Source: Nocardioides sp. J54 (GTDB lineage: Bacteria; Actinomycetota; Actinomycetes; Propionibacteriales; Nocardioidaceae). Taken from it: a stretch of 39,710 nucleotides of DNA. Positions 39,701 through 39,710 of this stretch are shown here, in pieces (within the stretch, counting starts at the first letter, position 1; each line of letters opens with the position of its first letter). The notes under the pieces were generated by a model. The model had not been told where the DNA came from. It searched no databases and saw only the letters and a program-made list of their open reading frames with translations. The stretch spans positions 1 through 39,710 of the forward strand of contig NZ_JAER01000041.1 of the NCBI RefSeq assembly GCF_000519005.1. Reading direction: 5' to 3'. The position numbers and the translations under genes are program-made.

Positions 39701-39710
39701 ACAAACATTC

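Overview
The window comes from a high-GC actinobacterium. Codons end mostly in G or C, many starts are GTG, and the 16S rRNA gene at 34337-35857 has the helices and signature stretches I associate with Nocardioides and relatives (Propionibacteriales). The genus is inferred from memory of 16S sequences, not from a search. Almost everything here looks like ordinary chromosome. I see no phage, transposase, CRISPR array, toxin-antitoxin pair or restriction system.

Layout. 1-343 is a dispersed repeat with a long inverted repeat. 344-3158 is a zinc-uptake operon on the minus strand (znuA-znuC-znuB) with a perfect Zur-type palindrome over its promoter. A membrane protein (3161-4060) and a small ABM-like protein (4117-4440) follow. 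Next come glyS, a lipoprotein and the tRNA-dihydrouridine synthase dus, all overlapping (4514-7859), then a secreted SH3b/peptidase-like protein, a dienelactone-hydrolase-like protein and a dGTPase-like gene. A second copy of the dispersed repeat (10812-11154) separates these from a minus-strand envelope pair: an L,D-transpeptidase and a secreted protein of unknown function. dnaG with a small partner and tRNA-Asn follow (13251-15782), then an XRE-like regulator.

16881-24741 is the most accessory-looking part. It holds two tandem Cys-type sulfatases, an OmpR-type two-component system directly downstream with an 11-bp-period direct repeat before the regulator gene, and a large secreted protein of unknown function. 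A phosphotransferase, a YnfA-like protein, a CAU tRNA, a PIG-L deacetylase, a DUF72 protein and a lipoprotein follow. An orphan D12-class adenine methylase (28889-29974) faces two paralogous kinase genes: a complete transmembrane Ser/Thr kinase (30992-32377) and a pseudokinase that lacks the N-lobe and key catalytic residues but keeps the same extracellular domain (29949-30935). The window ends with tyrS and a 16S-23S-5S rRNA operon.

Two themes cross the window. First, many transcription units appear leaderless: a TAGNNT -10 box lies 6-7 nt before the start codon with no Shine-Dalgarno sequence, and znuA shows the same spacing with its operator on top of the promoter. Second, the dispersed repeat occurs twice about 10.8 kb apart, and one copy carries an internal ~102-bp duplication. 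I found no clearly new multi-gene system. The best candidates for new biology are the kinase/pseudokinase pair, the sulfatase/two-component cluster and the dispersed repeat family.
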